64,000 bases of DNA. Source: Desulfuromonas sp964536375. GTDB taxonomy: Bacteria > Desulfobacterota > Desulfuromonadia > Desulfuromonadales > Desulfuromonadaceae. Location: contig CAZHXF010000012.1 in the NCBI GenBank assembly GCA_964536375.1, forward strand, positions 1 through 64,000, written 5' to 3'. The translations under genes were made by a program, and so were the position numbers. A model generated the notes under the pieces. That model saw only the letters and a list, made by a program, of their open reading frames with translations, was not told the origin of the DNA and searched no databases. This document shows, piece after piece, positions 44,930 through 53,843 of this stretch (within the stretch, counting starts at the first letter, position 1; every line of letters starts with the position of its first letter).

Positions 44930-45695
44930 CTACCCTGCCTCCACTAATAATCTCTTCCGCTAACGCCATATATGCCAGCGAACCACGGGAATTTATATCA
45001 TAAAGCAGTACCGGTTTCCCATGGCTAGGTGCTTCAGACAAGCGAACATTGCGCGGAATAACACTTTGGAAAACTTTACCCCCGAAATGAGCACGCACCT
45101 CTTCACTTACCTGATGAGATAAATTATTTCGTTTGTCAAACATAGTTAACACTATACCGCGCATAGTTAGTTTCTTATTAAGACCACGCTGAATGAGGTC
45201 AATTGTTTTCATCAATTGACTCAACCCCTCCATGGCGTAGTATTCACATTGTAGCGGTACCAACACCGACCTAGCCACAGTTAATGAATTTATTGTAATC
45301 AAGCCTAAAGAAGGGGGGCAATCAATTATTATATACTCGTAGTCATCTTCCAACACCTTGATAGCACGAGCTAAACGTTGTTCTCTATTATCAGCAGCCA
45401 CCAACTCTAATTCTGCTCCAATTAACTGGGAATTGGATGGCAACACCTTTAAGAATTCAAGCTCGGTGTCCACCAGACATTGCCTGACCACTTCAGGATC
45501 ATGCAAGGCATCGTAGACAGTATAATCGCTTTCTCCGGCATACACACCAACACCACTACAGGCATTACCTTGCGGGTCCATATCAACTAATAAGGTTTTC
45601 TTTTCGGCGACCGCAAGGGATGCGGCCAAATTGACGGCGGTGGTAGTTTTACCCACACCACCCTTTTGATTAGCAACGGCAATTATATCTGCCAT
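44922..45695 (-). CDS. parA: Chromosome-partitioning ATPase ParA (Soj)
   Basis: A 257-residue deviant-Walker ATPase: VANQKGGVGKTTTAVNLAA at the N-terminus, VDMDPQGNACSG, IIIDCPPSLGLIT. With ParB it moves parS-bound origins apart; in many species it also modulates DnaA. Placed with parB, rsmG and mnmG next to the origin. Confidence 0.97.
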   Translation of the reverse strand: MADIIAVANQKGGVGKTTTAVNLAASLAVAEKKTLLVDMDPQGNACSGVGVYAGESDYTVYDALHDPEVVRQCLVDTELEFLKVLPSNSQLIGAELELVAADNREQRLARAIKVLEDDYEYIIIDCPPSLGLITINSLTVARSVLVPLQCEYYAMEGLSQLMKTIDLIQRGLNKKLTMRGIVLTMFDKRNNLSHQVSEEVRAHFGGKVFQSVIPRNVRLSEAPSHGKPVLLYDINSRGSLAYMALAEEIISGGRVDG

Positions 45696-45765
45696 AGATA
45701 GCTCCTTTATAAAAATCGAAGCTGAATTTTATCACACTCTTTACTGTGAAAAAATCCCTATTTTG

Positions 45766-46413
45766 CTATTTTTGCATTCTTATTTCCAATATTGTCCGTT
45801 TAGCCCCCGTTGAGGGCAATGTAAACGATATTTTATTGCTTATATATAAATCATTATTAAACAAGTACTCACTTGCACTACCAATCTCATCTTCAACCGT
45901 AATACTTTTCATTGCCAGAATCCTACCCGACCTATTTAAAAACGGCAAAGCATGTTTGACAAATACTTCTAACGAAGCAAAAGCTCTTGAAGTCACAACA
46001 TCAAATTGACCGCAATGTTGCTGCTCAAGATCTTCTATTCTCGCTGCTTCGGCACTAAAATCATGCAAGCCAAGCAACCTGACTACATGGCGCTGAAAGT
46101 TAATTTTTTTAGTAACAGAATCAACTGACAGTACCCGCAAACCAGGAAACACTATTTTCAATGGGATTGATGGTAGACCTGCGCCGGAACCAATATCTAC
46201 CAACCGTTCTCTTCCAGCAAGCATACTTCCCAAAAACAATGAATCCAAGATATGCTTTTCCCAACAACTATTCAGTTCGACGATAGCTGTTAAATTTACC
46301 TTTTTATTCCACCGTAACAACTCGTCAAGATAAATAGTAAGCTGAACAAACTGAGCATCGCCAATATCGGCAACATCAGTTAAATGAGATTCAAGGTACG
46401 CCTTATAATCCAT
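45766..46413 (-). CDS. rsmG: 16S rRNA 7-methylguanosine methyltransferase RsmG
   Basis: A 215-residue SAM-dependent methyltransferase (GidB) for G527 of 16S rRNA (E. coli numbering). The SAM-binding motif is LVDIGSGAGLPSIPLKI, with VTSRAFASLEVFVKHALPFL later. It starts three bases after the mnmG stop. Confidence 0.95.
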   Translation of the reverse strand: MDYKAYLESHLTDVADIGDAQFVQLTIYLDELLRWNKKVNLTAIVELNSCWEKHILDSLFLGSMLAGRERLVDIGSGAGLPSIPLKIVFPGLRVLSVDSVTKKINFQRHVVRLLGLHDFSAEAARIEDLEQQHCGQFDVVTSRAFASLEVFVKHALPFLNRSGRILAMKSITVEDEIGSASEYLFNNDLYISNKISFTLPSTGAKRTILEIRMQK

Positions 46414-46416
46414 TGT

Positions 46417-48282
46417 TTATTTTTTTCGTGCACGAAGCATTACAGCAAGAATCGATATAGCCGCAGGGGTAACTCCAGGAATCCTACCAGCCTGTCCAAG
46501 AGAGATTGGTCTTATTTTTATAAATTTTTCACGCACCTCAGCAGACAAACTATTCACACTACAATAATCAAAGTCTATAGGAATTTTCACCTGTTCGACC
46601 TTACTATATCGAGACACCTGATCCACCTGCCGCTGAATATAACCTTCATATTTAGTGGCTATCTGTAACTGTTCCGCAACAACATCCGGAAGTTCAGCTA
46701 GTTGTTGTGATTCCTCCCGCAACATAGCCATAGTTATATCTGGCCTGCGCAGCAGTCCCTTAAATGATTGCCCGTTACTCAACCCTTCAAGTTTGAGCCG
46801 CTGAACCATACCAACATCACTCGGCACTATGCGCAGACTATCAAGCAACTGCTTACCAAGTACAACCTGTTCCATTTTTTGTTGATATTGTTGCCAACGT
46901 TCATCGCCAACAAGACCAATTTTTCTTCCTAAATCGGTCAATCGTTGATCGGCATTGTCTTCACGCAACAAAAGTCGGTATTCAGCACGCGAAGTAAACA
47001 TACGATATGGCTCTTTAGTGCCAAGATTCACCAGATCATCAATCAATACGCCGATATACCCTTGATCGCGACCAATAACCACAGCATCTTTTTCCTGAAT
47101 TTGCATTACTGCATTTATTCCAGCCATCAACCCCTGAGCTGCAGCTTCTTCATACCCGGAAGTACCATTTATCTGCCCCGCATGAAACAACCCACTAATT
47201 TTTTTTGTTTCCAGTGATGGTTTTAATTCTATAGGATCTACATAATCATACTCAATCGCATACCCCGGACGCATGATCTCAGTATACTCCAAGCCAGGAA
47301 TAGTGCGTAAAAGCCTAATTTGGACATCAGCCGGCAATGATGTTGGCAATCCATTGGGATACACTTCAACGCTATGCAACCCCTCTGGTTCTATAAAAAT
47401 CTGATGGCTGTCTTTCTCTGGAAAACGCACCACCTTGTCTTCGATAGAGGGGCAGTAACGTGGGCCGACACCCTCAATAACCCCACTATACAACGGAGAC
47501 CTATCCAACCCCCCTCTTATTTCGTCATGAGTTCTTTCATTTGTTGCAGTGATAAAGCATGACACCTGCGGCATATCAATCCGCTCAGTCATAAACGAAA
47601 AAGGTCTTATCGGAACATCCCCAGGCTGTTCCTCCATCTTTGAATAATCAATACTGCCACTATGCAGCCTTGGAGGTGTTCCAGTTTTCAACCTACCAAC
47701 ATCAACACCCAACAACCTTAACTGCTCAGATATTCCCTGAGAAGGTGGTTCACCGGCTCGACCACCTGAATAATTACTCAAACCCACATGTATCAATCCA
47801 CGCATAAACGTTCCCGTGGTTAACACAACAGTTTTACCATCAAAACCAATTCCATCTCTAGTTTCAACGCCAACAACCCGACCCCCATCCATCAACAACC
47901 TGCATACCGAACCTTGCTTCAAATCCAAACAAGGCTGATTCTCGAGCACACGGCGCATACGGCGCGAATATTTCCACTTATCCGCCTGGGCACGCAAGGC
48001 ACGCACCGCTGGACCCTTCTTGGTATTTAATGTTCGAAACTGTATCCCCGTGGCATCAATATTGTGCGCCATCTCGCCGCCCAAAGCATCAATTTCACGA
48101 ACCAGATGCCCCTTGGCTAAACCACCAATTGATGGGTTGCATGACATCTGCGCTATAGTGTCCAAACTCAGATTCAATAACAATGTGTTGTGCTGCAATC
48201 TCGCCGCAGCCAGAGCTGCCTCACAACCAGCATGACCGGCACCAACAACTATAACATCATACTGCTTACCATATGTCGACAT
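46417..48282 (-). CDS. mnmG: tRNA uridine-5-carboxymethylaminomethyl modification enzyme MnmG
   Basis: A 621-residue FAD protein (GidA) that, with MnmE, makes the cmnm5U wobble modification. The dinucleotide motif is VIVVGAGHAGCEAALAAAR, followed by QMSCNPSIGGLAKGHLVREID and TGTFMRGLIHVG. Start chosen at 48282, with GGAG upstream; an in-frame ATG at 48294 overlaps parS. It lies immediately downstream of parS. Confidence 0.97.
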   Translation of the reverse strand: MSTYGKQYDVIVVGAGHAGCEAALAAARLQHNTLLLNLSLDTIAQMSCNPSIGGLAKGHLVREIDALGGEMAHNIDATGIQFRTLNTKKGPAVRALRAQADKWKYSRRMRRVLENQPCLDLKQGSVCRLLMDGGRVVGVETRDGIGFDGKTVVLTTGTFMRGLIHVGLSNYSGGRAGEPPSQGISEQLRLLGVDVGRLKTGTPPRLHSGSIDYSKMEEQPGDVPIRPFSFMTERIDMPQVSCFITATNERTHDEIRGGLDRSPLYSGVIEGVGPRYCPSIEDKVVRFPEKDSHQIFIEPEGLHSVEVYPNGLPTSLPADVQIRLLRTIPGLEYTEIMRPGYAIEYDYVDPIELKPSLETKKISGLFHAGQINGTSGYEEAAAQGLMAGINAVMQIQEKDAVVIGRDQGYIGVLIDDLVNLGTKEPYRMFTSRAEYRLLLREDNADQRLTDLGRKIGLVGDERWQQYQQKMEQVVLGKQLLDSLRIVPSDVGMVQRLKLEGLSNGQSFKGLLRRPDITMAMLREESQQLAELPDVVAEQLQIATKYEGYIQRQVDQVSRYSKVEQVKIPIDFDYCSVNSLSAEVREKFIKIRPISLGQAGRIPGVTPAAISILAVMLRARKK

Positions 48283-48293
48283 CACACACTCCA

Positions 48294-48309
48294 TGTTTCA
48301 CGTGAAACA
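48294..48309. promoter_or_regulatory. parS centromere site
   Basis: TGTTTCACGTGAAACA is a perfect 16-bp palindrome and an exact match to the bacterial chromosomal parS consensus. It lies in the mnmG/mnmE gap, about 4 kb from dnaA and 3 kb from parA. ParB should load here. Confidence 0.97.
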
Positions 48310-48310
48310 T

Positions 48311-49678
48311 TTACTTACCAATACAGAATTTAGAGAAAATATTATCCAGAACCTCGTCGGGCGTAGTCTCGCCAGTAATATCTCCCAGCGACGACAATGC
48401 TTCCCTAAGATGTAAAGCCAAGAACTCAGGGGAATTCTGTTCAACAAGTTCAGACGCAAACGAAACAAGATGATACTGAGCACCACACAAAGCATCGCGG
48501 TGCCTTCGGTCTGAAATTAGACAATTTTCACGTTCGTCTGTTCCTGAAATATTGAAAACCTCGCAAATTTCATCTATCAACAGATTAAAACCATTTCCGT
48601 CTTTGGCACAAACTGCAACATGGTTTACTGTTGAAAAATTATTCAATATATCATCCGTCAAAAGATCTGATTTATTAATAACAAAAAGGATAGGAACAAT
48701 TCCATATTCATCTAAAATATCATCAATACTAAAGTCTAAAGGCATTGATCCATCTACGACGAACAGTACTAGATCGGCACCAGCAACTTCCCCCTTTGCT
48801 CTTCTTACTCCATCTTGCTCAATTGGGTCATCACTATCACGAATTCCAGCAGTGTCAATAAAGCGCAGAGCTAAACCAGAGACAACTAAACTCTCCTCTA
48901 TAATATCGCGAGTAGTTCCTGGGATATCAGTGACAATTGCACGGTCTTCACCTACAAAGCGATTAAGGATAGAACTCTTACCAACGTTAGGTTTTCCTAA
49001 AATAAGTACAGATAAACCATCTTTAAGTATTCTACCTTCTTCAAAACCATCTATTAAACTAGATATATCTTTTACCAGAAAATCAACGTCAGATTGCAAA
49101 CTCAATAAATGGGGAGGGGAAATATCATCGTCAGGAAAATCAATATACGCTTCAACCAACGACAACATAGAAATAACGCGTGATCTGAATACATATACAG
49201 CCTTAGACAAGCCACCAGTTAACTGTGCCAGTGCTAGCTTTGCCGCAATAGCTGAACGAGAATTTATAACATCAGCAACAGCCTCAGCACTAGAAAGATC
49301 AATACGACCATTTAAAAAAGCACGCTGAGTAAACTCACCAGGTAAAGCCATGCGCGCACCAGCAGCAAGTAATATATCTAATATTTGAGCTACAATAACC
49401 CTATTACCATGACAATGGATTTCAACAACATCCTCTCCCGTATAAGATTGTGGTGAAGACATTTTAACAAACATTATTTCATCAACAATTTGCGCTTGTG
49501 TATTAACAAATGAAGCATAGTAAAGCATATGAGAAACTATATTATCCAGCACCCCTGGAGCTACACTAACAAAAGGTCTTACTAAATCAAAACAACTGAT
49601 CCCCGATAGACGAACGATAGCTATCCCACCACTACCTATGGCTGTTGCTGGAGCGACAATAATATCTGAATCAAACAT
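48311..49678 (-). CDS. mnmE: tRNA modification GTPase MnmE
   Basis: A 455-residue GTPase (TrmE) acting with MnmG. N-terminal tetrahydrofolate-binding domain (TIVAPATAIGSGGIAIVRLSG-like APATAIGSGGIAIVRLSG), central helical domain, G domain with GKPNVGKSSIL, DIPGTTRD, DTAGIRDS and NKSD, and the C-terminal FCIGK with the catalytic Cys. Start put at the ATG at 49678; an upstream TTG at 49693 would add five residues. Confidence 0.96.
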   Translation of the reverse strand: MFDSDIIVAPATAIGSGGIAIVRLSGISCFDLVRPFVSVAPGVLDNIVSHMLYYASFVNTQAQIVDEIMFVKMSSPQSYTGEDVVEIHCHGNRVIVAQILDILLAAGARMALPGEFTQRAFLNGRIDLSSAEAVADVINSRSAIAAKLALAQLTGGLSKAVYVFRSRVISMLSLVEAYIDFPDDDISPPHLLSLQSDVDFLVKDISSLIDGFEEGRILKDGLSVLILGKPNVGKSSILNRFVGEDRAIVTDIPGTTRDIIEESLVVSGLALRFIDTAGIRDSDDPIEQDGVRRAKGEVAGADLVLFVVDGSMPLDFSIDDILDEYGIVPILFVINKSDLLTDDILNNFSTVNHVAVCAKDGNGFNLLIDEICEVFNISGTDERENCLISDRRHRDALCGAQYHLVSFASELVEQNSPEFLALHLREALSSLGDITGETTPDEVLDNIFSKFCIGK

Positions 49679-49696
49679 AAATAAACCAGACAAATT

Positions 49697-49733
49697 AAAA
49701 AGCCGATTTAGAAATTATATTATCTAAATCGGC
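49697..49733 (-). terminator. Intrinsic terminator after yidC
   Basis: GCCGATTTAGA and TCTAAATCGGC form a perfect 11-bp stem around ten bases, followed on the minus strand by TTTTTAATTT. It separates the rpmH-rnpA-yidD-yidC transcript from mnmE. Confidence 0.8.
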
Positions 49734-49758
49734 ATAGTTATTAAACGCCATAAAATTA

Positions 49759-51366
49759 TTATGCAGACTTACGATAAATTAAATATTGCTGAAAAATTGT
49801 CAGTAAATTATTAACTAACCAATAAATAACTAAACCTGCCGGAAAATTTAAAAACATAAAAGTAAAAACCAATGGCATAGCCATCATCAGTTTTGCTTGC
49901 ATTGGATCCATAGTACTGGGGGTAAGTTTTTGCTGAATAAACATGGTCAAACCCATAACTACAGGAGTTATGTAGTAAGGATCTTTAATAGAAAGATCGG
50001 TTATCCAAAACATAAAAGGTGCATGGCGTAATTCTATAGTACCCAATAAAACTTTATACAAAGCAAAAAACACTGGAATTTGAACTAACATGGGTAAACA
50101 TCCACCCATTGGGTTAACTCTATTCTCTTTGTATAATTCCATCATCTTTTTATTTAAAGCTTCTTTATCACCACTATATTTCTCACGAATTTTTTTCATC
50201 TCTGGCTGCAAGGTTTGCATAGCACGCATAGAGACATAACTTTTCTGAGTAAGCGGCCAAAAAATCATTTTCAAAATTATAGTTAACAAAATAATTGCTA
50301 CACCATAATTACCAATATAACCATAGAAGAAATTTAAAAAAGTATGTAAGGGTCTGGCTAACAATTCAAAAAAACCAAAATCAACAACCTTGACTAAATC
50401 ATGACCAGCTAATTTAAGTTGATTGACATCTTTAGGACCTAAATATAACTCAAATGCAGTTGTATAACTGTCACCAGGTTTAATTGAAATATGATTAAAA
50501 TTTAAAATATTTTTTATAACATTATTATTAAATACAAGATTAATATTTTCAAGACTATCAGGAGAAATTGGTGCAACTGCATTCATAAAATATTTATTTT
50601 GAAAACCAGTCCACTGTATATCTGAAGTATATTGTATTGATTTTTCTTTTAAATCATCAACATCGTCAGTATTTATTTTCCCCCCAACTAAACTTGTCGG
50701 ACCAATAAAATCAAAACGATTACCCTGCATTTCATCATTCCACAAGTTATTCATATAAACAGAAAGTTTACCTGAAATATATGTGTTAGCAGTATTATTT
50801 AGAACAAGATCACTAGTAAAAGAATAATCATCTTTAGTAAAATTGTATATTTTAGTAACAACTAACCCGGTAGAAGTTACAGCTGTAAACTTTATAGAGG
50901 AATCACCATTAACTAATATTTTATCGGGGGCATTAGTTTCAAAGATTAAATTTTGATCAAGAGATAAAGAGTCATCACCCACAGTAATAAAAGTTGGTAT
51001 GCCATCGTTATTATTCACTACAGAAACTATTGGAGAACTAGGGTCATTCAGTTCTGTGTATTTTTTAAGTTCAAATGAAATTATAGCCGCGCCAACGTTT
51101 GAAAAGGTGGCAATAAATTTATCATTTTCTACGACTATATTTTTTTGTTCTAAATTTATAGATGGAACAGCAACCTTATTGATATTGTCAGTTCTTATAA
51201 AATTTGATTCCGTAACTTCACTTGAAATTAACCGTTGCTCTTCATTCGCAACTATTTTTTCATTATTATTTACTATTTCCTTAGGTTGCTGAGGAAAAAA
51301 ATAAGTAAAACCAGTCCAAACAAGCAACATTAACAATAGTGCAATAACAGTATTTTTATTTTCCAT
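49759..51366 (-). CDS. yidC: Membrane protein insertase YidC
   Basis: A 535-residue insertase placing proteins such as AtpE and AtpB into the inner membrane. N-terminal anchor (TVIALLLMLLVWTGFTYFF), a large periplasmic beta domain rich in Asn and Ile, and the conserved five-helix core (IGNYGVAIILLTIILKMIFWPL, NPMGGCLPMLVQIPVFFALYKVL, FPAGLVIYWLVNNLLTIFQQY). Distinctly AT-rich compared with mnmE and mnmG downstream. Confidence 0.96.
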   Translation of the reverse strand: MENKNTVIALLLMLLVWTGFTYFFPQQPKEIVNNNEKIVANEEQRLISSEVTESNFIRTDNINKVAVPSINLEQKNIVVENDKFIATFSNVGAAIISFELKKYTELNDPSSPIVSVVNNNDGIPTFITVGDDSLSLDQNLIFETNAPDKILVNGDSSIKFTAVTSTGLVVTKIYNFTKDDYSFTSDLVLNNTANTYISGKLSVYMNNLWNDEMQGNRFDFIGPTSLVGGKINTDDVDDLKEKSIQYTSDIQWTGFQNKYFMNAVAPISPDSLENINLVFNNNVIKNILNFNHISIKPGDSYTTAFELYLGPKDVNQLKLAGHDLVKVVDFGFFELLARPLHTFLNFFYGYIGNYGVAIILLTIILKMIFWPLTQKSYVSMRAMQTLQPEMKKIREKYSGDKEALNKKMMELYKENRVNPMGGCLPMLVQIPVFFALYKVLLGTIELRHAPFMFWITDLSIKDPYYITPVVMGLTMFIQQKLTPSTMDPMQAKLMMAMPLVFTFMFLNFPAGLVIYWLVNNLLTIFQQYLIYRKSA

Positions 51367-51374
51367 AAAACCCT

Positions 51375-51587
51375 CTATTCAACAGGATCATAACCGCCCT
51401 TACATAACGGATTGCACCTAAGAATACGAAAAAAGGACTTCAGGAAGCCCTTTATAAAACCATATTTTTTAAAAGATTGAAGAGAATACTCTGAACACGT
51501 AGGAATAAAACGGCATGTAGGCAAAGTTAAAGGGGAAATTAACTTTTGATAAATAGTAATTAAGACCACTGCAGACTTTACAAACAT
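51375..51587 (-). CDS. yidD: Membrane protein insertion efficiency factor YidD
   Basis: A 70-residue membrane-associated protein between rnpA and yidC. The diagnostic segment is CRFIPTCSEYSLQSFKKYG with RILRCNPLCKGGYDPV at the end. Thought to assist YidC. Spacing of eight bases to each neighbour. Confidence 0.96.
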   Translation of the reverse strand: MFVKSAVVLITIYQKLISPLTLPTCRFIPTCSEYSLQSFKKYGFIKGFLKSFFRILRCNPLCKGGYDPVE

Positions 51588-51595
51588 TTTTTGTT

Positions 51596-51928
51596 CTACA
51601 TTCTATTACAAATACAAAGAAATTCTGATCTTAACAGTTTATAAGAAACATTTTCTGCACTTTTTTTAAGAATCAAAACAATATCTGTAGAAATTTGTAA
51701 ATTATAATATTCATTTCTATATATATCGCGAAAAACTCTTTTTAAATAATTTCTTAAAACTGCCCCACCAACCTTTTTACTAGCTATAACACCAAGTCTA
51801 GTGGGGCCAGATTTTTTTTTACAGCAAAACAAGATAAAACTTTTTGAATTATACTTTTTGCCATTATTTAAAATGTATCTATAATCAGAACTTTTACATA
51901 TCCGCATGTCACGGGTATATTCTAACAT
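51596..51928 (-). CDS. rnpA: Ribonuclease P protein component
   Basis: A 110-residue basic protein that binds RNase P RNA for tRNA 5' maturation. Family core RLGVIASKKVGGAVLRNYLKR (basic RNR-like motif reads LRNYLKRVFRD). It starts four bases after the rpmH stop. Very AT-rich, with Lys/Asn/Ile codons in excess. Confidence 0.93.
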   Translation of the reverse strand: MLEYTRDMRICKSSDYRYILNNGKKYNSKSFILFCCKKKSGPTRLGVIASKKVGGAVLRNYLKRVFRDIYRNEYYNLQISTDIVLILKKSAENVSYKLLRSEFLCICNRM

Positions 51929-51932
51929 AAAT

Positions 51933-52082
51933 TTATTTTACAGGAATGGTTACAACTAAAGTTTTCCTACCACGATTTCTACGACGTTTTATAACATTAC
52001 GACCACTACTAGTTGACATACGCTGACGAAAACCATGAGTCCTTTTTCTACAAACTTTACTAGGTTGATATGTACGTTTCAT
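51933..52082 (-). CDS. rpmH: Ribosomal protein bL34
   Basis: A 49-residue basic ribosomal protein. It reads MKRTYQPSKVCRKRTHGFR at the start and RRRNRGRKTL near the end, an unmistakable L34 pattern; the C-terminus VVTIPVK is slightly longer than the usual 44-46 residues. GGAGG lies ten bases before the ATG. First gene of the rpmH-rnpA-yidD-yidC transcript. Confidence 0.97.
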   Translation of the reverse strand: MKRTYQPSKVCRKRTHGFRQRMSTSSGRNVIKRRRNRGRKTLVVTIPVK

Positions 52083-52127
52083 TTTCTACTTTCCTCCATT
52101 TTTTTATTAAAACTAAGAACTGTAAAT

Positions 52128-52155
52128 AATATATCTAAAACTAAAAGTGAGTCAA
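52128..52155 (-). promoter_or_regulatory. Promoter of rpmH
   Basis: -35 TTGACT (52150-52155), 16 bases, -10 TATATT (52128-52133) on the minus strand, about 45 bases upstream of rpmH. The rest of the gap to dnaA is very AT-rich, with one DnaA-box-like GTATCAACA at 52197-52205. Confidence 0.65.
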
Positions 52156-52314
52156 TAAAAAAACAAAAGTAATTTCCAAATTAATTAACTTGCTTGGTAT
52201 CAACATGTTTGTTAATTTAATTATGAATTTTTCGAAATATTATATAAACTACTGAAATAGTTAATTATATATATTTATAACCTTGTTAATAAACTGTTGA
52301 AAACTGGATATAAA

Positions 52315-53646
52315 ATGGACGATAAAAATTTATGGGAAAAAACTCTAAATGATATAGAAAATAAAATTAATCCACAACAATACAAAACGTGGATAAAACC
52401 AATTCTATTAAAAAAAATAGAAAAAGATCTAATATCAATATCTGTTGAAAATAAATTTATAAAAGAATGGATAAATAAAAATTATATAAACATTATAAAT
52501 TCAAGTCTGAATGAACTAACAGGTATAAATTTTACAGTTAAAATTTATATTGAAAAACATAATAACAATGAAGAAAAAATACAAGAAGTTAAACCAACTA
52601 AAAAAGAAGTTAAAAATGAAGGTATTACCAATATAAACTCTCAATATACCTTTAGTAAATTCATATCCGGGACATCAAATCAGTTTGCAGCTGCTGCTGC
52701 AATAGCTGTAGCTAATAATCCAGCAACTATTTATAACCCATTATTTATATATGGCGGTGTTGGTTTAGGTAAAACTCATCTTATAAACGCTATTGCTAAC
52801 GAAATTAAAAAAAATAACAGCAAATTAATTATAAGTTATTACTCTTCTGAAAAATTTACCAATGAACTAATAAATTCAATCCGATTTGGTAAAATGGATG
52901 AATTCAGGAAAAAATTTAGAAATATAGATGTGTTATTAATCGATGACGTGCAATTTATTGCTGGAAAAGAAAGAACTCAAGAGGAATTTTTTCATACTTT
53001 TAATTCTTTATATGAATCCCACAAACAAATAGTTGTAACCTCTGATAAATTTCCAAAAGAAATACCCGGTTTGGAAGATAGACTTAGATCACGATTTGAA
53101 TGGGGTTTAATAGCTGATATACAACCACCAGACATAGAAACAAAACAAGCAATTTTACAGGCAAAAGCAGATCAAAATAATATAAATTTACCAGAAAATG
53201 TTGCAATATTTTTATCTAATTCAGTTATTACAAATATAAGAGAATTAGAGGGTTATATTGTAAGAATTGGAGCTTACTCAAGTCTTACATCAACACCAAT
53301 AACTATAGAAATGGCTAAAGATGTTCTTAAAGATATTATTGTTGAAAGTAGTAAAGAATTAACAATAGAAGATATACAAAAAAAGGTATCTAGCCACTTT
53401 AATATAAAGATTGCAGATATAAAATCTGCAAAAAGAATTAAAAGTTTTGTGGGTCCAAGACAAATAGCTATGTATTTATGTAGACAATTAACAGATAGTT
53501 CATTTCCAGAAATAGGTAGCCATTTTGGTGGCAAGGATCATTCTACTGTTATACATGCTATAAGAAAAATAGAAAAAAATATGGAAACTGATAGTTATCT
53601 TAGAACAACAATAAAAACGATAAAAAATACTTTATTACCAACCTAG
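52315..53646 (+). CDS. dnaA: Chromosomal replication initiator DnaA
   Basis: A 443-residue initiator AAA+ ATPase. N-terminal domain I (LWEKTLNDIENKINPQQYKTWI), Walker A GGVGLGKTHLINAI, Walker B VLLIDDVQFIAGKERTQEE, and the C-terminal DNA-binding signature GGKDHSTVIHAIRKIEK. Start at the ATG at 52315, which gives the usual length; an in-frame TTG lies 18 bases earlier. Very AT-rich coding sequence, with many AAA, AAT and ATA codons. Confidence 0.98.
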   Translation: MDDKNLWEKTLNDIENKINPQQYKTWIKPILLKKIEKDLISISVENKFIKEWINKNYINIINSSLNELTGINFTVKIYIEKHNNNEEKIQEVKPTKKEVKNEGITNINSQYTFSKFISGTSNQFAAAAAIAVANNPATIYNPLFIYGGVGLGKTHLINAIANEIKKNNSKLIISYYSSEKFTNELINSIRFGKMDEFRKKFRNIDVLLIDDVQFIAGKERTQEEFFHTFNSLYESHKQIVVTSDKFPKEIPGLEDRLRSRFEWGLIADIQPPDIETKQAILQAKADQNNINLPENVAIFLSNSVITNIRELEGYIVRIGAYSSLTSTPITIEMAKDVLKDIIVESSKELTIEDIQKKVSSHFNIKIADIKSAKRIKSFVGPRQIAMYLCRQLTDSSFPEIGSHFGGKDHSTVIHAIRKIEKNMETDSYLRTTIKTIKNTLLPT

Positions 53647-53843
53647 ATAAACCTGTGTATAAAAAATTAAAATAATAATAATAAACAAAAAAAAAAGATA
53701 TTAACAATGTATCAACAAACAATAACATACTAAATTCTTCGTAAATTTAGTATGTTATTAACAAATAACATATCAACAGTGACTACTATATCTTTACTAT
53801 AAAAACTAAACTAAACAATAGAATAAAGGAGATGGAGATAATT
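53647..53843. other. oriC: Candidate replication origin (dnaA-dnaN gap)
   Basis: Very AT-rich gap holding a DnaA box TTATACACA (reverse strand, 53654-53662), two related ATATCAACA/GTATCAACA sites (53709-53717, 53770-53778) and a 16-bp perfect hairpin. Genes on either side diverge from here and the rpmH gap. The exact origin is not proven; the rpmH-dnaA gap is the alternative. Confidence 0.55.
53721..53759. repeat. 16-bp perfect inverted repeat in the dnaA-dnaN gap
   Basis: AATAACATACTAAATT (53721-53736) and its exact complement (53744-53759) surround seven bases. A third copy of AATAACATA at 53764-53772 could pair with the right arm instead, so two exclusive structures are possible. No T run follows on either strand. 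Confidence 0.8.
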
